A stretch of DNA of 64,000 nt, taken from NCBI RefSeq assembly GCF_000247815.1, contig NC_021678.1:4175425-4239424 (forward strand). The letters are read 5' to 3'. This document shows positions 25,333 to 36,245 of this stretch, piece by piece. The first letter of the stretch is position 1. The number at the start of each line of letters is the position of its first letter. Position numbers and translations under genes: made by a program. Below the pieces are notes generated by a model, which was not told the origin of the DNA, made no database searches, and was given only the letters and a program-made list of their open reading frames with translations. This stretch comes from Ficedula albicollis (Eukaryota > Chordata > Aves > Passeriformes > Muscicapidae).

Positions 25333-25557
25333 CTTGACTCTGACGGTGACAGTGGCCAGCCCAGGAGGCATCGTGCCCTTGCTGTCGAAGGCTTCCACGA
25401 GGAAGGTGAAGGCTGCCTCTGTGTCAGAGAAGGATTCATAATCCAAGGATTTCCGGAGTGACAGCTCTCCTGTGTGCTTGTTCAGGGAGAAATACTGCCG
25501 GGCTTCCTCAGTGCGGATCTGATAGTTCACATCAGCACCCAGGTCCACGTCTTTGGC
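25333..25557 (-). CDS. PCDH15: PCDH15 exon: body of EC8
   Basis: A 225-nt exon (75 codons), phase 0 at both ends, with a ctgcag acceptor and gtaaag donor. It encodes [18 protein letters not shown] (DxD calcium loop), [14 protein letters not shown] (the LDRE position reads LDYE, residues 28-41), [15 protein letters not shown] (the XDXD position reads EAFD), and ends TVTVRVK. It supplies almost all of EC8 and joins to the DMNDY linker encoded at 15239. The LDYE and EAFD variants keep the acidic ligands, so calcium binding is plausible at this domain. Confidence 0.95.
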
Positions 25558-25813
25558 CTGCAGGGAGCAGAGGGACATCAAACACAATCCATTCTCACAA
25601 AATATCCCTCTGAGATTTAGAGGGCAAACTGCTGCTAACATCCTGAGTTTAGTTGTGTTGTAATTGTATTCAATGTGCACAGACACCAGGCGTGAAATTT
25701 ACTGAAAGTTCAAACTGTGGCAAATGAGAACAGGGTTCTGGGGAAAATGGTAGTGGAACCTGAATCTCGTCTTAGTTCTTCTCCCTAGGCACCGGCTATT
25801 GGCCACTGCCAAG

Positions 25814-26805
25814 ATCACAGAATCCCAGGATGGTTTGGGTTAGAATGGACCTCAAAGCCCATCCAGTGCCACCCCTGCCATGGGCAGGGACACCTTCCAC
25901 TGTCCCAGGCTGCTCCAAGCCCCATCCAGCCTGACCTTGGGCACTGCCAGGGATCCACAGCTTCTGTGGGCACCCTGTGACAGCCTATCACCACCCTTCC
26001 AGGGAGCAATTCCTTCCTAACATCTCATTTATATCTTTCCTCCTTTAGCTTAAAACTCTTCCCCTTGGCCTATCTCTGTCTGCCGGTGTAGACAGTGTCA
26101 GTGTAGGTTTTGCTGTTTCATTGTTTGTTTTTATTAATTACTATTATTTATTAAATAACCTTATCTTTAAAAGGTTTTTTTGGTATGTGGCTAAAGGGCA
26201 AGCGTTTTTCAGAATCACAGAATCATGGAATCCCAGAATGATTTGGGTTGAAAGGGATATCAAAGCCCAGCCAGTGCCACCCCTGCCATGGGCAGGGACA
26301 CCTTCCACTGTCCCAGGCTGCTCCAAGCCCCATCCAGCCTGACCTTGGGCACTGCCAGGGATCCACAGCTTCTGTGGGCACCCTGTGACAGCCTATCACC
26401 ACCCTTCCAGGGAGCAATTCCTTCCTAACATCTCATTTATATCTTTCCTCCTTTAGCTTAAAACTCTTCCCCTTGGCCTATCTCTGTCTGCCGGTGTAGA
26501 CAGTGTCAGTGTAGGTTTTGCTGTTTCATTGTTTGTTTTTATTAATTACTATTATTTATTAAATAACCTTATCTTTAAAAGGTTTTTTTGGTATGTGGCT
26601 AAAGGGCAAGCGTTTTTCAGAATCACAGAATCATGGAATCCCAGAATGATTTGGGTTGAAAGGGATATCAAAGCCCAGCCAGTGCCACCCCTGCCATGGG
26701 CAGAGACACTTTCCACTATCCCAGGCTGCTTCAAGCCCTAAAATCCAACCCGGTCTTGGACACTTCCAGGGATCCAGGGGCAGCCACAGCTTCTCTGGGC
26801 AAAAA
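25814..26805 (-). mobile_element. CR1 LINE 3' fragments, antisense, in tandem
   Basis: Three antisense CR1 tails start near 25814, 26211 and 26619, each with the ttgggtt...cagtgccacccctgccatgg order. The first two carry a deletion in the ggcagccacagct region and are followed by the same non-CR1 sequence, showing that they arose by duplication rather than by independent insertion. Confidence 0.85.
25863..26678. repeat. 408-bp tandem duplication containing a CR1 tail
   Basis: Copy 1 spans 25863-26270, copy 2 26271-26678, with no difference seen by eye. Each holds the end of an antisense CR1 and then unique sequence (atctctgtctgccggtgtag, tattaattactattattta). The array then runs into a diverged CR1 tail at 26679. 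Confidence 0.93.
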
Positions 26806-26924
26806 AACTTGCCCCCATGCTCCAGTTCACAATCTTTTATTGCAGTATCACTGCCAAGTTAAACAAGAACCCTGGATAATGAAGAACAAACACACACCAC
26901 CTTCACTCGCTGATGCTTCCTTAC

Positions 26925-27230
26925 CTCCAGCTGCAGGAAGACAGTTCCTGGTGGGAGATTTTCTGGCACGCAGACAGTGTAGGAGGCGTTGGTAAACACG
27001 GGGCTGTTGTCATCAATATCCAGCACCTTGATGGCCAAAGTGAGCGTGGAGCGCCGGGGATCCACAGCTCCGTCTGTGGCCTCCACGATGAGCTCGTAGT
27101 AATCCCTCACCTCCCTGTTCAGCTTCACTGCCGTGTAAATGCTGCCGTTGGAGGTGATCCGGAAAAGGTTCTTGAAGTTTGCCAGGCTGTAATGGACTTG
27201 CCCATTAACCCCAGCATCTGCATCTGTAGC
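26925..27230 (-). CDS. PCDH15: PCDH15 exon: most of EC7, EC7-EC8 linker, start of EC8
   Basis: The largest exon here: 306 nt, 102 codons, phase 0 at both ends. The acceptor is cag at 27231-27233 and the donor gt at 26923-26924. Motifs in order: [10 protein letters not shown] (DxD loop, residues 1-10), [16 protein letters not shown] (the LDRE position reads LNRE, residues 25-40), VEATDG (XDXD, about residue 49), [11 protein letters not shown] (DxDDN linker, residues 69-79), and EC8 strand A with [16 protein letters not shown] and TNAS are N-glycosylation sequons. The cysteine in SYTVCVPEN is unexpected in an EC strand and has no visible partner in this exon. The short intron on its 3' side is mostly CR1 sequence. 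Confidence 0.95.
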
Positions 27231-27514
27231 CTGAAGAGACAGCAGGAAAACCAAGGATTAATGCACAAACTGGAAAATCTCCGAGGGAAATTTGGCAACG
27301 GGAGAGAAATCTGGTGAGGCAGGGAAGGATTCTGCCAAATCTGTCGTGTCCAGGAGGGCTTGTCTGGGGCAGCCAAAGCTCTCTCTGACCTTTGACTGAA
27401 GATAAAACATCCCACAGAAACAAATGGCTCCATTCCCAGTGACAGAAGGCAGGCTAACTGAATCCCAGCTGGATTTCTTCAGCAGAAAAGGCACAGTTAG
27501 CTCAGCCTTGCAAA

Positions 27515-27765
27515 CTTTTGACAGGACAAGAGGACATAGCCTGAAGTTGTGTCAGGGGAGGCTCAGGTTGGAGAGCAGGAGGAATTTCTGCATGGAAAGG
27601 GTGCTCAGGCTTGGCAGGGGCTGCCCAGGGAGGTTTGGAGTGCCCATCCCTGGAGGTGCCCAAGGAAGGGCTGGAGGTGGCACTCAGTGCTCTGGGCTGG
27701 GGGTCAGGCACAGGCTGGATTCAATCCTGAAACTTTTTCCAACCTAAATGATTCTGGGATTCTAC
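27515..27765 (+). mobile_element. CR1 LINE 3' fragment
   Basis: Plus-sense: gaagttgtgtcaggggaggc, ggaggaatttctgcatggaa, cagggaggtttggagtgccc, ending ttccaacctaaatgattctg. It starts about 285 bp upstream (in gene sense) of the EC7 exon acceptor. Confidence 0.85.
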
Positions 27766-29055
27766 CCTATGACTCCCCAAACTTCAACAGAAGATGAATT
27801 TAGTACTTGTGAAGCCAAGCCTTCAGATAATTCTAATGCTGAAGAACCCTCAGGATTGGGTGGTGTCTGAGAGGAATTTTTATTTAACACTGATGTAGCG
27901 TTTCATTGCTTCCCAAATCCTTATGGAATATGAATTTAGATGAAGGATGGATGCAGACAGACAGAAGGGACACATCAGTTAGAAAGTTTCTTTCCACTTA
28001 ACACATTTGTCACACTCGGTGGTATTTTCATTGCTGCTCTCTGAAGAACTACTTAAATTTCTCTTTTGTTCAAACCCAAACATTATCATATTTCATCCTC
28101 ATTCTCCTGTGCTCAGGAGAGGCTGGTGATTGCCACAGAAAACCATCTTGATTTCTTTAGTTGGGATCTTTATTCTCACATACTGAACCAAGCCTTAGAT
28201 TTCAGTGTCAGCCAAATAATTCTTGTTATCACATAATTAAAGGGATGGACAAAATTAATAGGTTTTCATAGAGCTCTCAGGTTGAAATGCTGACCTGTTA
28301 TTTTGCCTCCTCTTAATTAAATTAGGGTGTGATGAACAATGTTAAGCAAATTAAACAAAGGGCACTCTGTGAGCAAGGTATTCTCATTTATTTGCCTTTA
28401 TGAATGACATCTGTGAAGATCATAAGAGATTTGCATGTTTTGTTTTCAGAACAGTTGCCGGGAATGCTTAATTCTGGTGATGGTGTTTGCTGTAAGGCTT
28501 GGTAATGAAACTATTTATCCTGCTAGAAATCAATTAAAAGTTAATTAAAATTGCTGTTAAGGAAAAAAACCATTGTGTTTCTTCCCTGCATTACACCCAT
28601 ATGCTAAGGTGGACTTGCTACAACTCCATTCTGACTGATCCATAGGTATGTAGCATCCTTCTAATCCACATCTGTCAGCTGGATTTACCTAATTTCCAAT
28701 CAATTCAATTTCCTCTGACGAAATAACAGATCTAAACAACAAAAAACCCCAAACCAAAACAAGCAAACCAAAAAGCCCCATAGGAATCTCCACAAGTAAT
28801 CTGAAATACGCCTGTAATTGGAAACTGTGACAAAAAATTCTCATGAGACATGAGAGTTTTGTATCAGGTTAGTTTGGAAGGATGCTTCAGTATAGATAAA
28901 CTTCATGTTTAGCAAAGGAAATTAAAATTACGTTCAAATGGATGGCAGGCTTTGCAACTGGGTTCCTAAAAACATGACTATGAATGTTGGGAACTTATTT
29001 GTGCACATCCTTAGGCAGAAACACCTTTGCCACATCCTGCAGAGCTGATTTGATT

Positions 29056-29480
29056 CTCAGAATCCCAGAGTCACTGAGGCTGGAAAAGCCCTCCCAGCCC
29101 ATGGAGCCCAAGCTGTGCCCGGTGCCCACCTTGTCCCCAGCCCAGAGCACTGAGTGCCACCTCCAGCCCTTCCTTGGACACCTGCAGGGATGGGCACTCC
29201 AAACCTCCCTGGGCAGCCCCTGCCAAGGCCTGAGCACCCTTTCCATGCAGAAATTCCTCCTGCTCTCCAACCTGAGCCTCCCCTGGCACAGCTTGAGGCC
29301 GTTTCCCCTTGTCCTGTCCCTGTTCCCTGCAGCAGAGCCCGACCCCCCCTGGCTGTCCCCTCCTGTCAGGGAGTTGTGCAGAGCCACAAGGTCCCCCCTG
29401 AGCCTCCTTTTCTCCAGGCTGAGCCCCTTTCCCAGCTCCCTCAGCCTGTCCTGGGGCTCCAGCTCCTTCCCCTGAATGAG
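29056..29480 (-). mobile_element. CR1 LINE fragment, antisense
   Basis: Very close in sequence to 5028-5500 and to 60295-60545, for example sharing the cagcagagcccgacccccc block. The orientation is opposite to the copy at 27515-27765, 1.3 kb away. Confidence 0.87.
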
Positions 29481-29609
29481 ACAGGCTGAGGGTCCCTGTG
29501 TAGGTTTGAATCCACCCTCTCCTCGTTCACCCAGGGACCTGTTTATTGAACTAGGTCAGCCCAACTGGGTTTCTTATTTATGGCCAAATTTTTTGCCCAG
29601 CTACAGACT

Positions 29610-29835
29610 TGCTGTGCTGTGACATCCACACAACCTTCCCTTCTCCAGGCTGAGCAGCCCCAGCTCTCCCAGCCTGGCTCCAGAGGGAAGGTGTTCCAGT
29701 CCCCTCAGCAACTCCATGGCCTCCTCTGGACCTGCTCCATCAGTTCTGTGTTCTTATGCTGGAGGCGCCAGAACTGTGCACAGAATTCCAGGTGGGGTCT
29801 CACCTGAGCAGAATAGAGGGGGAGCATCCCCTCCC
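29610..29835 (-). mobile_element. CR1 LINE fragment, antisense
   Basis: Blocks caaccttcccttctccaggc, tctcccagcctggctccaga and aggtggggtctcacctgagc are reverse-complement CR1, the region upstream of the usual 3' tail. It may be part of a separate insertion from 29056-29480. Confidence 0.78.
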
Positions 29836-31109
29836 TCCACACTGCCAGATGAGCCCAGTCAGGAAAAATGTGTCCATCCAAAGGAACAGAGCAAGTACTG
29901 CTGTTATTCTGGTGACTCCTCAGATCTCCAGGATGACTCTTATTTCCATCTCTAATTCATTAAGTACTGTATGATAAAATACACCTGGAAACCTGGGAAT
30001 ATAAATGACTCACTACTGTGTTTCCCAGAAAATACATCCCACATTTATTAGAGACGCCATCACCTAGAAGGTGACAGCCTTTACCTCGTGGTAAATTCAG
30101 ATTTGTGCCACCAGCTCTGCTTCCACGTACCAGGAAACCCTCAGAAATATAAACCAATAGTGTTCCAGAGGAATGAATTATCTCCCTCCATCTCAAACAG
30201 CAGGAAAACACAGTTCTGGGAGAACAGAATGACTAAGACACCTCTGAAGGATCATTAACTCTGAGATGTAATGACAAGGGCTTGATTGTCAACAATATTC
30301 ATTATATCATTATCATCTTCTGCAAAAGAAACCTCCTAGTATACCCTCAGCTCTTGCTCATGATGGTGAGAGGATTTAGGCAGGTTAATTGAGGATTTGT
30401 GCTTGGAATGTTGGAGCAGGAAAACAGCCAAACAAGGTTGTTATTCCTACTTGTCTCCAAATCAGAGCAAGCACGGTGGGTATCCCCCTTTCCTGCAGGC
30501 TTAAACATTTCTTAGGGACAACTCAGCCACAAAAACAGCTTCCTTCAGTTTAAATTCCCCTTCTTCAGGAGCAAAAGTTTCCCACAATCCCTACCCAAGC
30601 CAACCAAACTCCTGATTTTGGACAACTCCCCCACCAAACCCCACAGCTCAAGGTAGGAATTGTGCTGGAGGATCCAAATGATGCTGTTGGTGAGAATTAT
30701 TGTTCTCATGGCAGATAAAATGATTTTTTATTACTAGGGATTTAATAGGTTTATTATTGAGGGTTTAATGGGTTTATTACTCAGGGCTGGAAGTATTCCC
30801 AAGCCCCTCATTTGTGACAAACAGCAAATCAAGTGTGGGTGGGAGTGTTAGATTGGATTTTGTACTTGTTTTGCAGGGAGACTAGAGTTTGTGCCCACAG
30901 GACAAAATTAACATCTCCCAGATGCAGTCAGAGGCCACAAATATCTGAAATGTGCCTGACCTCTTGGTCATAAACCAAATATTTGTAAGTATTTTAAGGA
31001 GGGAATATCAGTCATCAATAAAAGTTTGGACTTTCCTTATTTCTTAAAGTTCAGAAAGGCTTTTCCTCTCTTGTTGCTTCTTGGCTGCTTTTATACAGCC
31101 TTTCACTTT

Positions 31110-31545
31110 TTAAATTTTCTTAGAGGGATGGAGCTCCTTGGCTGGGAGGAAAGGCTGGGGGAATTGGCATTGTTCAGCCTGGGGAAGAGAAGCTTCGGGT
31201 GACCTAATTTTGACCTTACAGTGCCTGAGGGAGCTACAGAAGAGATGGAGACACTCTTTACAAGGAAGGGAGTGCCAGTACTCAGGGAATGGCTTCCCAC
31301 TGCCAGAGGGCAGGGTCAGAGGGGTTTTGGGAAGGAATTGTTCCCTGGGAGGGTGGGCAGGCCCTGGCACAGGGTGCCCAGAGCAGCTGTGGCTGCCCCT
31401 GGATCCCTGGCAGTGTCCAAGGCCAGGCTGGATGGGGCTTGGAGCAGCCTGGGACAGTGGAAGGTGTCCCTGCCTATGGGATGGGGTGACACTGGATGGG
31501 CTTTAAGGTCCCTTCCTACCCAAACACATTTAGGATTCTTTGATT
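31110..31545 (+). mobile_element. CR1 LINE 3' fragment
   Basis: Plus-sense tail with the regular block order (ggctgggaggaaaggctggg, cactgccagagggcagggtc, gcccagagcagctgtggctg, ggctggatggggcttggagc), ending near aaacacatttaggattc. It is immediately followed by the 371-bp tandem duplication. Confidence 0.85.
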
Positions 31546-31564
31546 TTGGCCGTCTTGCTTTTTT

Positions 31565-32302
31565 AAGGCAAGCTCTACTTCTTTTGAGACCAAAGTGCAC
31601 ACATATCCTTTGGAAAAATCCTGCAGGTTTTGTGGATATTCTCTAGGAATTTCAGCATCCTACTGAATTCCCAGGTCATGGGAGCTTATTCTTCACTCTA
31701 CTACTCAGAGCAGGATAAAGGAAACACCCTGTACATTTTCAAATACTGCCATATTTTTAGGCATTAGACAAGCCAGAGAACCCTGGATGTTCTCCATGGT
31801 CTGTGCTAAGTCCAGTGCACCTGGAGGGTTAATTTCAAAACCAATTAAATGTGATTCCAAACAAAGCTGTGCATTAAGAGCAGTTAAACCCTAAGAGCAG
31901 ATATAAATGAAAATAAATGAAAATCCAAAAATTTCAAGGCAAGCTCTACTTCTTTTGAGACCAAAGTGCACACATATCCTTTGGAAAAATCCTGCAGGTT
32001 TTGTGGATATTCTCTAGGAATTTCAGCATCCTACTGAATTCCCAGGTCATGGGAGCTTATTCTTCACTCTACTACTCAGAGCAGGATAAAGGAAACACCC
32101 TGTACATTTTCAAATACTGCCATATTTTTAGGCATTAGACAAGCCAGAGAACCCTGGATGTTCTCCATGGTCTGTGCTAAGTCCAGTGCACCTGGAGGGT
32201 TAATTTCAAAACCAATTAAATGTGATTCCAAACAAAGCTGTGCATTAAGAGCAGTTAAACCCTAAGAGCAGATATAAATGAAAATAAATGAAAATCCAAA
32301 AA
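31565..32302. repeat. 371-bp tandem duplication
   Basis: Copies start with aaggcaagctctacttcttt at 31565 and 31936, apparently identical, ending at aaatgaaaatccaaaaa. Follows directly on the CR1 tail at 31110-31545. Confidence 0.93.
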
Positions 32303-32684
32303 GCTCCTGGCTGCAAACCCATCACTGGATGGGCTGGTGAACCTCCTACATGAGTTAATCACATTTTAATGCTCCATAGCTTCAACCAGCCCAGCTTTCT
32401 CTAGGCTGGCACACAACAAAATCCTAACCTTGGAGACTTGGTTGTCCTTGAAGAATGATTAAAACATTGGGGTTTTGATGAGTGTGTGTTCTTTGGCAAT
32501 GATATGATCAAGAGAGTAAACCAATGCATTCACACACTAGAAAAAACTAGAACACCAAAAAGCCCTGGCAAAACAAAAACTTTCTAAACTACAGATGGAA
32601 TATGCTGCTTAAAATCACATTTAGCTGGGCTCCCAGATATTTTTCTAATGTCAATCCAATTTTAAGTTGTTTTTGGAATTTCTC

Positions 32685-32815
32685 TTGACTTTGGCTTAGA
32701 AGGGACCTTAAAGCTCATCCAGTGCCACCCCCTGCCATGGGCAGGGGCACCTTCCACCATCCCAGGCTGCTCCAAGCCCCATCCAGCCTGGCCTTGGACA
32801 CTGCCAGGGGTGGAA
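32685..32815 (-). mobile_element. CR1 LINE 3' tip, antisense
   Basis: About 130 bases: aagggaccttaaagctcatc, then ccccctgccatgggcagggg and tggccttggacactgccagg. Confidence 0.82.
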
Positions 32816-34034
32816 ATCAGGCACCAAAATCCTAAAAGGGCATGAATCAGAGACATTAAATCACTGATTCAGAAGATTTGGTTTGGCATCAAGCTGAAAG
32901 AAATATCAGGGCTTAAAAGGCATCCCAAAATATAAAGTGTCAGCAGATAAAAAAGAGAATTCCTTTCTTGGGAAACACTTGGACTCTCAACAGTCAACTG
33001 CCATGAATGTGCTGATTACAAATATCAATATTTCCACTGCACTAAAGCAAATATATTGTCTGGAGGGCAAAGATGCAAATGAATGCACAAATATAATAAA
33101 TATTGGAAGCAGGGAAGACAAGAGCACAGCTTTTGAAATCCCTTTCACTTAACAGGCCACGTTATAGGTGGCAAGGAGCTTTTTTAACCCCTTCCATCTG
33201 TGCCCAAGCTGACCTAAATTCAAGGAACAGTGGAAAAACAGGAGGAGCTGTGGCTGCAGCCAGTGCTGCCAAATATCCTCCAGGAATTCCTGGTGCCAGC
33301 AGGAGGAGGTAATTCTATCTAACACTGATGATCTGGAATGGAAATAAATAGCCCAAATCTATGACCCCATCTCTTTTTCCTGATGCCACAGTTTTGGACT
33401 TGAGACACAGATCTTGTTGTAAGAGGAATTTGCCTGTTAACAAACATGAAAATCCAGCTAGGAATACGTGAAATTCTTTCTGTGACAAGCACCTCCACAA
33501 GGATCTTGAGTTGTTAAAGTCCTTTCTATCCTTCCTGAGGACAAATTCCTCAATAAATTGAAGGAAATGATACTGCCAAGGTTCCCTCCCAATGATCTTC
33601 CACCACATAAAAGAAATGAAGTCTGAACTTTCTCCAGTTGGAGTTCACCTGCCACATTCTGATTCTCTGATTTTGGAGTCTGATTAGCTTTTATTATGGA
33701 TCCTGACTCTCAAATCCCAGCTTCTCCTGTTGGTTTTACATCTATTCACCTATGAGATGAATTCAAACTGCATTGTTAGGCACTGGGTCATGCAGTGAGC
33801 AGGAGTCCTGGACTCACTCTGGGTATTGAGATTTACTTCAGAGCCTGTGATTTTACTCTTCCCCAAAGGCTTAAGTCCTTTTCCTCCTGGATTCTCCTCT
33901 CCTGCAATTAAATCCCCTTTTTTCCTGGTCTTCTCCTTTTCCCTCATTAAATTCCCTTTTTTCCTGGCCTTGTCCTATCTCTTCCACCTCTAATTTTAAT
34001 TTCTTTTCCTCCTGGATTCTCCTCTCCTGCAATT

Positions 34035-34446
34035 AAATCCCCTTTTTTCCTGGTCTTCTCCTTTTCCCTCCACCTCTAATTTTCCTTCAAGTTGCCTTAA
34101 AGTCCAGGAAATTTGGGAATTTAATTTCAGGAGCCTGTGTTTTTAACACAGACAAGGTGTAATCTGCAGTGCAGGTTTTGGGAAATCACAGCCTTTACAC
34201 CGAAAACAACACGGTAGGGATTTAGGAAAACTCAGATTTTAAATCCCCTTTTTTCCTGGTCTTCTCCTTTTCCCTCCACCTCTAATTTTCCTTCAAGTTG
34301 CCTTAAAGTCCAGGAAATTTGGGAATTTAATTTCAGGAGCCTGTGTTTTTAACACAGACAAGGTGTAATCTGCAGTGCAGGTTTTGGGAAATCACAGCCT
34401 TTACACCGAAAACAACACGGTAGGGATTTAGGAAAACTCAGATTTC
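34035..34446. repeat. 206-bp tandem duplication, with older partial copies upstream
   Basis: Copies at 34035-34240 and 34241-34446 start aaatccccttttttcctggt and end tttaggaaaactcagattt. A related pyrimidine-rich phrase (ttttttcctggtcttctcct) also occurs at about 33918 and a variant at about 33957, so the array grew in steps. Confidence 0.92.
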
Positions 34447-34489
34447 TTTCCAGACTTATCCCCAAGACATTGTAATGTAATAAAAGAAT

Positions 34490-34665
34490 AGAGTCACAGA
34501 TGCTTTGGGATGGAAAGGACCTCAAAGCTCATCCCATCCCAACCATTTCATGCACATGGGCAATAATTCTTCACCAGCATTTTAAGGAATTTTCCTGCTT
34601 GTAGAAATGCAGAATGAGCTGCTTGAGAGATCTCTGAGAGGTCATTCAGTCCAACACAACAAGCT
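34490..34665 (-). mobile_element. Decayed CR1 tips, antisense
   Basis: Two weak matches to the CR1 3' end: the segment near gatggaaaggacctcaaagc (about 34510) and the gaggtcattcagtccaaca segment (about 34637). Probably two old tips; boundaries are uncertain. Confidence 0.5.
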
Positions 34666-36094
34666 TTACCCAACAGCCGTGAAATTTAAATCAGGCCTTA
34701 GATCCAGGGTTTATCAGCTTATGAATTTATTAAATAAAAATAGGAGCCTGTAAGAATTCATTGATACCCCCAAACAGAAAGCTCTGTTGGGAAATAATTA
34801 CATTTCATCAGCATTCAGGAGGTCTAGCACAGTACAACCAAAAAAATTCCCCCAAGCTTTCCCATCTTTTCCAGTAGGAAGAGTAGGTCCATCCTGAAAA
34901 ACAACTTTCTTAGAGCGTTTCTTTAGTAACTTAAAACCAAGCAGGTGACAGAGGTACCACACACCCTGCAAACTGCTCTCATTACTGGAATTAGTTTATC
35001 CTTTAATTTATTTAGGGAAGATCCAAGTGCCAGTGATACTTGAGCACATAATTCTTTATCCCCATTTTCCATCTCATTTCCTTCCCTGTCGCTATGTCTC
35101 CTTGATAGCAACACATTCATGCTGGAGTTTTCAAACAGTGCTGATCAATGACACCAAAATATCCAACAATAAATGAATTATGGGGTTGGGTGGAAGAATC
35201 TGGATATAAATAAAACTCCACATGAATAATAACTTCAGCCAAAGGATGTCTCCTCTCCAGGGCCCCATCAGCGTTTTATTGAACCCCAGGCTGCTTTTTT
35301 AGAGTCTGCAACAAACTGCTGGGGAGTGTCTTCCCCTGCCCAAGGGTGTGAACATGCCTGCAGATCGATATATTGATCTCTTTCCTAAGTGTCATTCCAT
35401 CTTTCTCACCTCCCATGCCCCTGTGATCGATTGAAGTGCAGAGTACAATGCAGATCATCCTGATGCCCCATCTCCAGCTGCTTTAGACTGCAAGAAAGTG
35501 CCTGAATTTCACTGTCCAGTTTCCAGTTGGAGTTTCTGGACTCCTGGAGGCCCTTTGTGGAGACTTCCACACAGCAGCTGTGCTCCTGCCTTGCTGGGGG
35601 ATCCCCAGGATCAGAGGGGGAAGGAGAAGCAGGAAATCCAATCCACCTCTGGCTGCCACAATTTAGAGAACACAGTGTGAAATGAAAGGATTGGAAACAC
35701 ATCCGCTCCACTGGCAGCATTATCCTGTCTGGCTTTTGTTCTTTTAATCTTCAGCAGGCTCCTGGAATGCCCACAGGCAGCACCCCCATGCCAGTGCCTC
35801 CAGCTGCTCCAGCTGGCAGCAGAGCTGCCAGAGAGGGAGAGCACTTCCAAGTGTGGATATTGCCTGCCTGCGTGGAATAAATGCTTCAAACCCTCCCTCT
35901 CCCACAGGAAACATCTCACTGCCTTCCTGCTACACCTCCTTGGGAAACCACCCCCCAAATATTATCAAAATCCGTATGGGAAGCCATTTGAAAGTCCAGC
36001 TTTCCCAGTGAAAACAAAGCATAGCATGGAAATCTCCTGTCACTGGCAGGAGTTATTCCTGGGAGTGTTCAGATAGATTTATCCCCCAAATTGC

Positions 36095-36245
36095 TTAGAA
36101 TCCCCATCCCTGGAAGTATCCAGGGCCAGCCTGGGCAGGGCTTGGAGGCAGCTGAGATGGTGGAAGGCATCCCTGCCCCTGGCAGGTCTGGAATGGGATG
36201 AGATTTATCCCTCCCAACCCAAACCACTCTGGAATTCTGACACTG
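36095..36245 (+). mobile_element. CR1 LINE 3' tip
   Basis: Plus-sense: gggccagcctgggcagggct, gatggtggaaggcatccctg, ending ccaaaccactctggaattct. Confidence 0.75.

Larger units (their letters stand above)
25558..26924 (-). other. PCDH15 intron, 1.4 kb, mostly CR1 tandem copies
   Basis: The shortest intron in the window. Of its 1367 bases, about 990 (25814-26805) consist of a CR1 3' fragment plus adjacent sequence, duplicated in tandem with a 408-bp period and lying in the sense orientation of the gene. Confidence 0.8.

Noticed and set aside
26859..27254. Methionine start for a 131-residue cadherin fragment
   Set aside because: The Met and first residues (MVFLLSLQ) lie in the intron before the cag acceptor at 27231-27233. 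The coding exon begins at ATDADAG.
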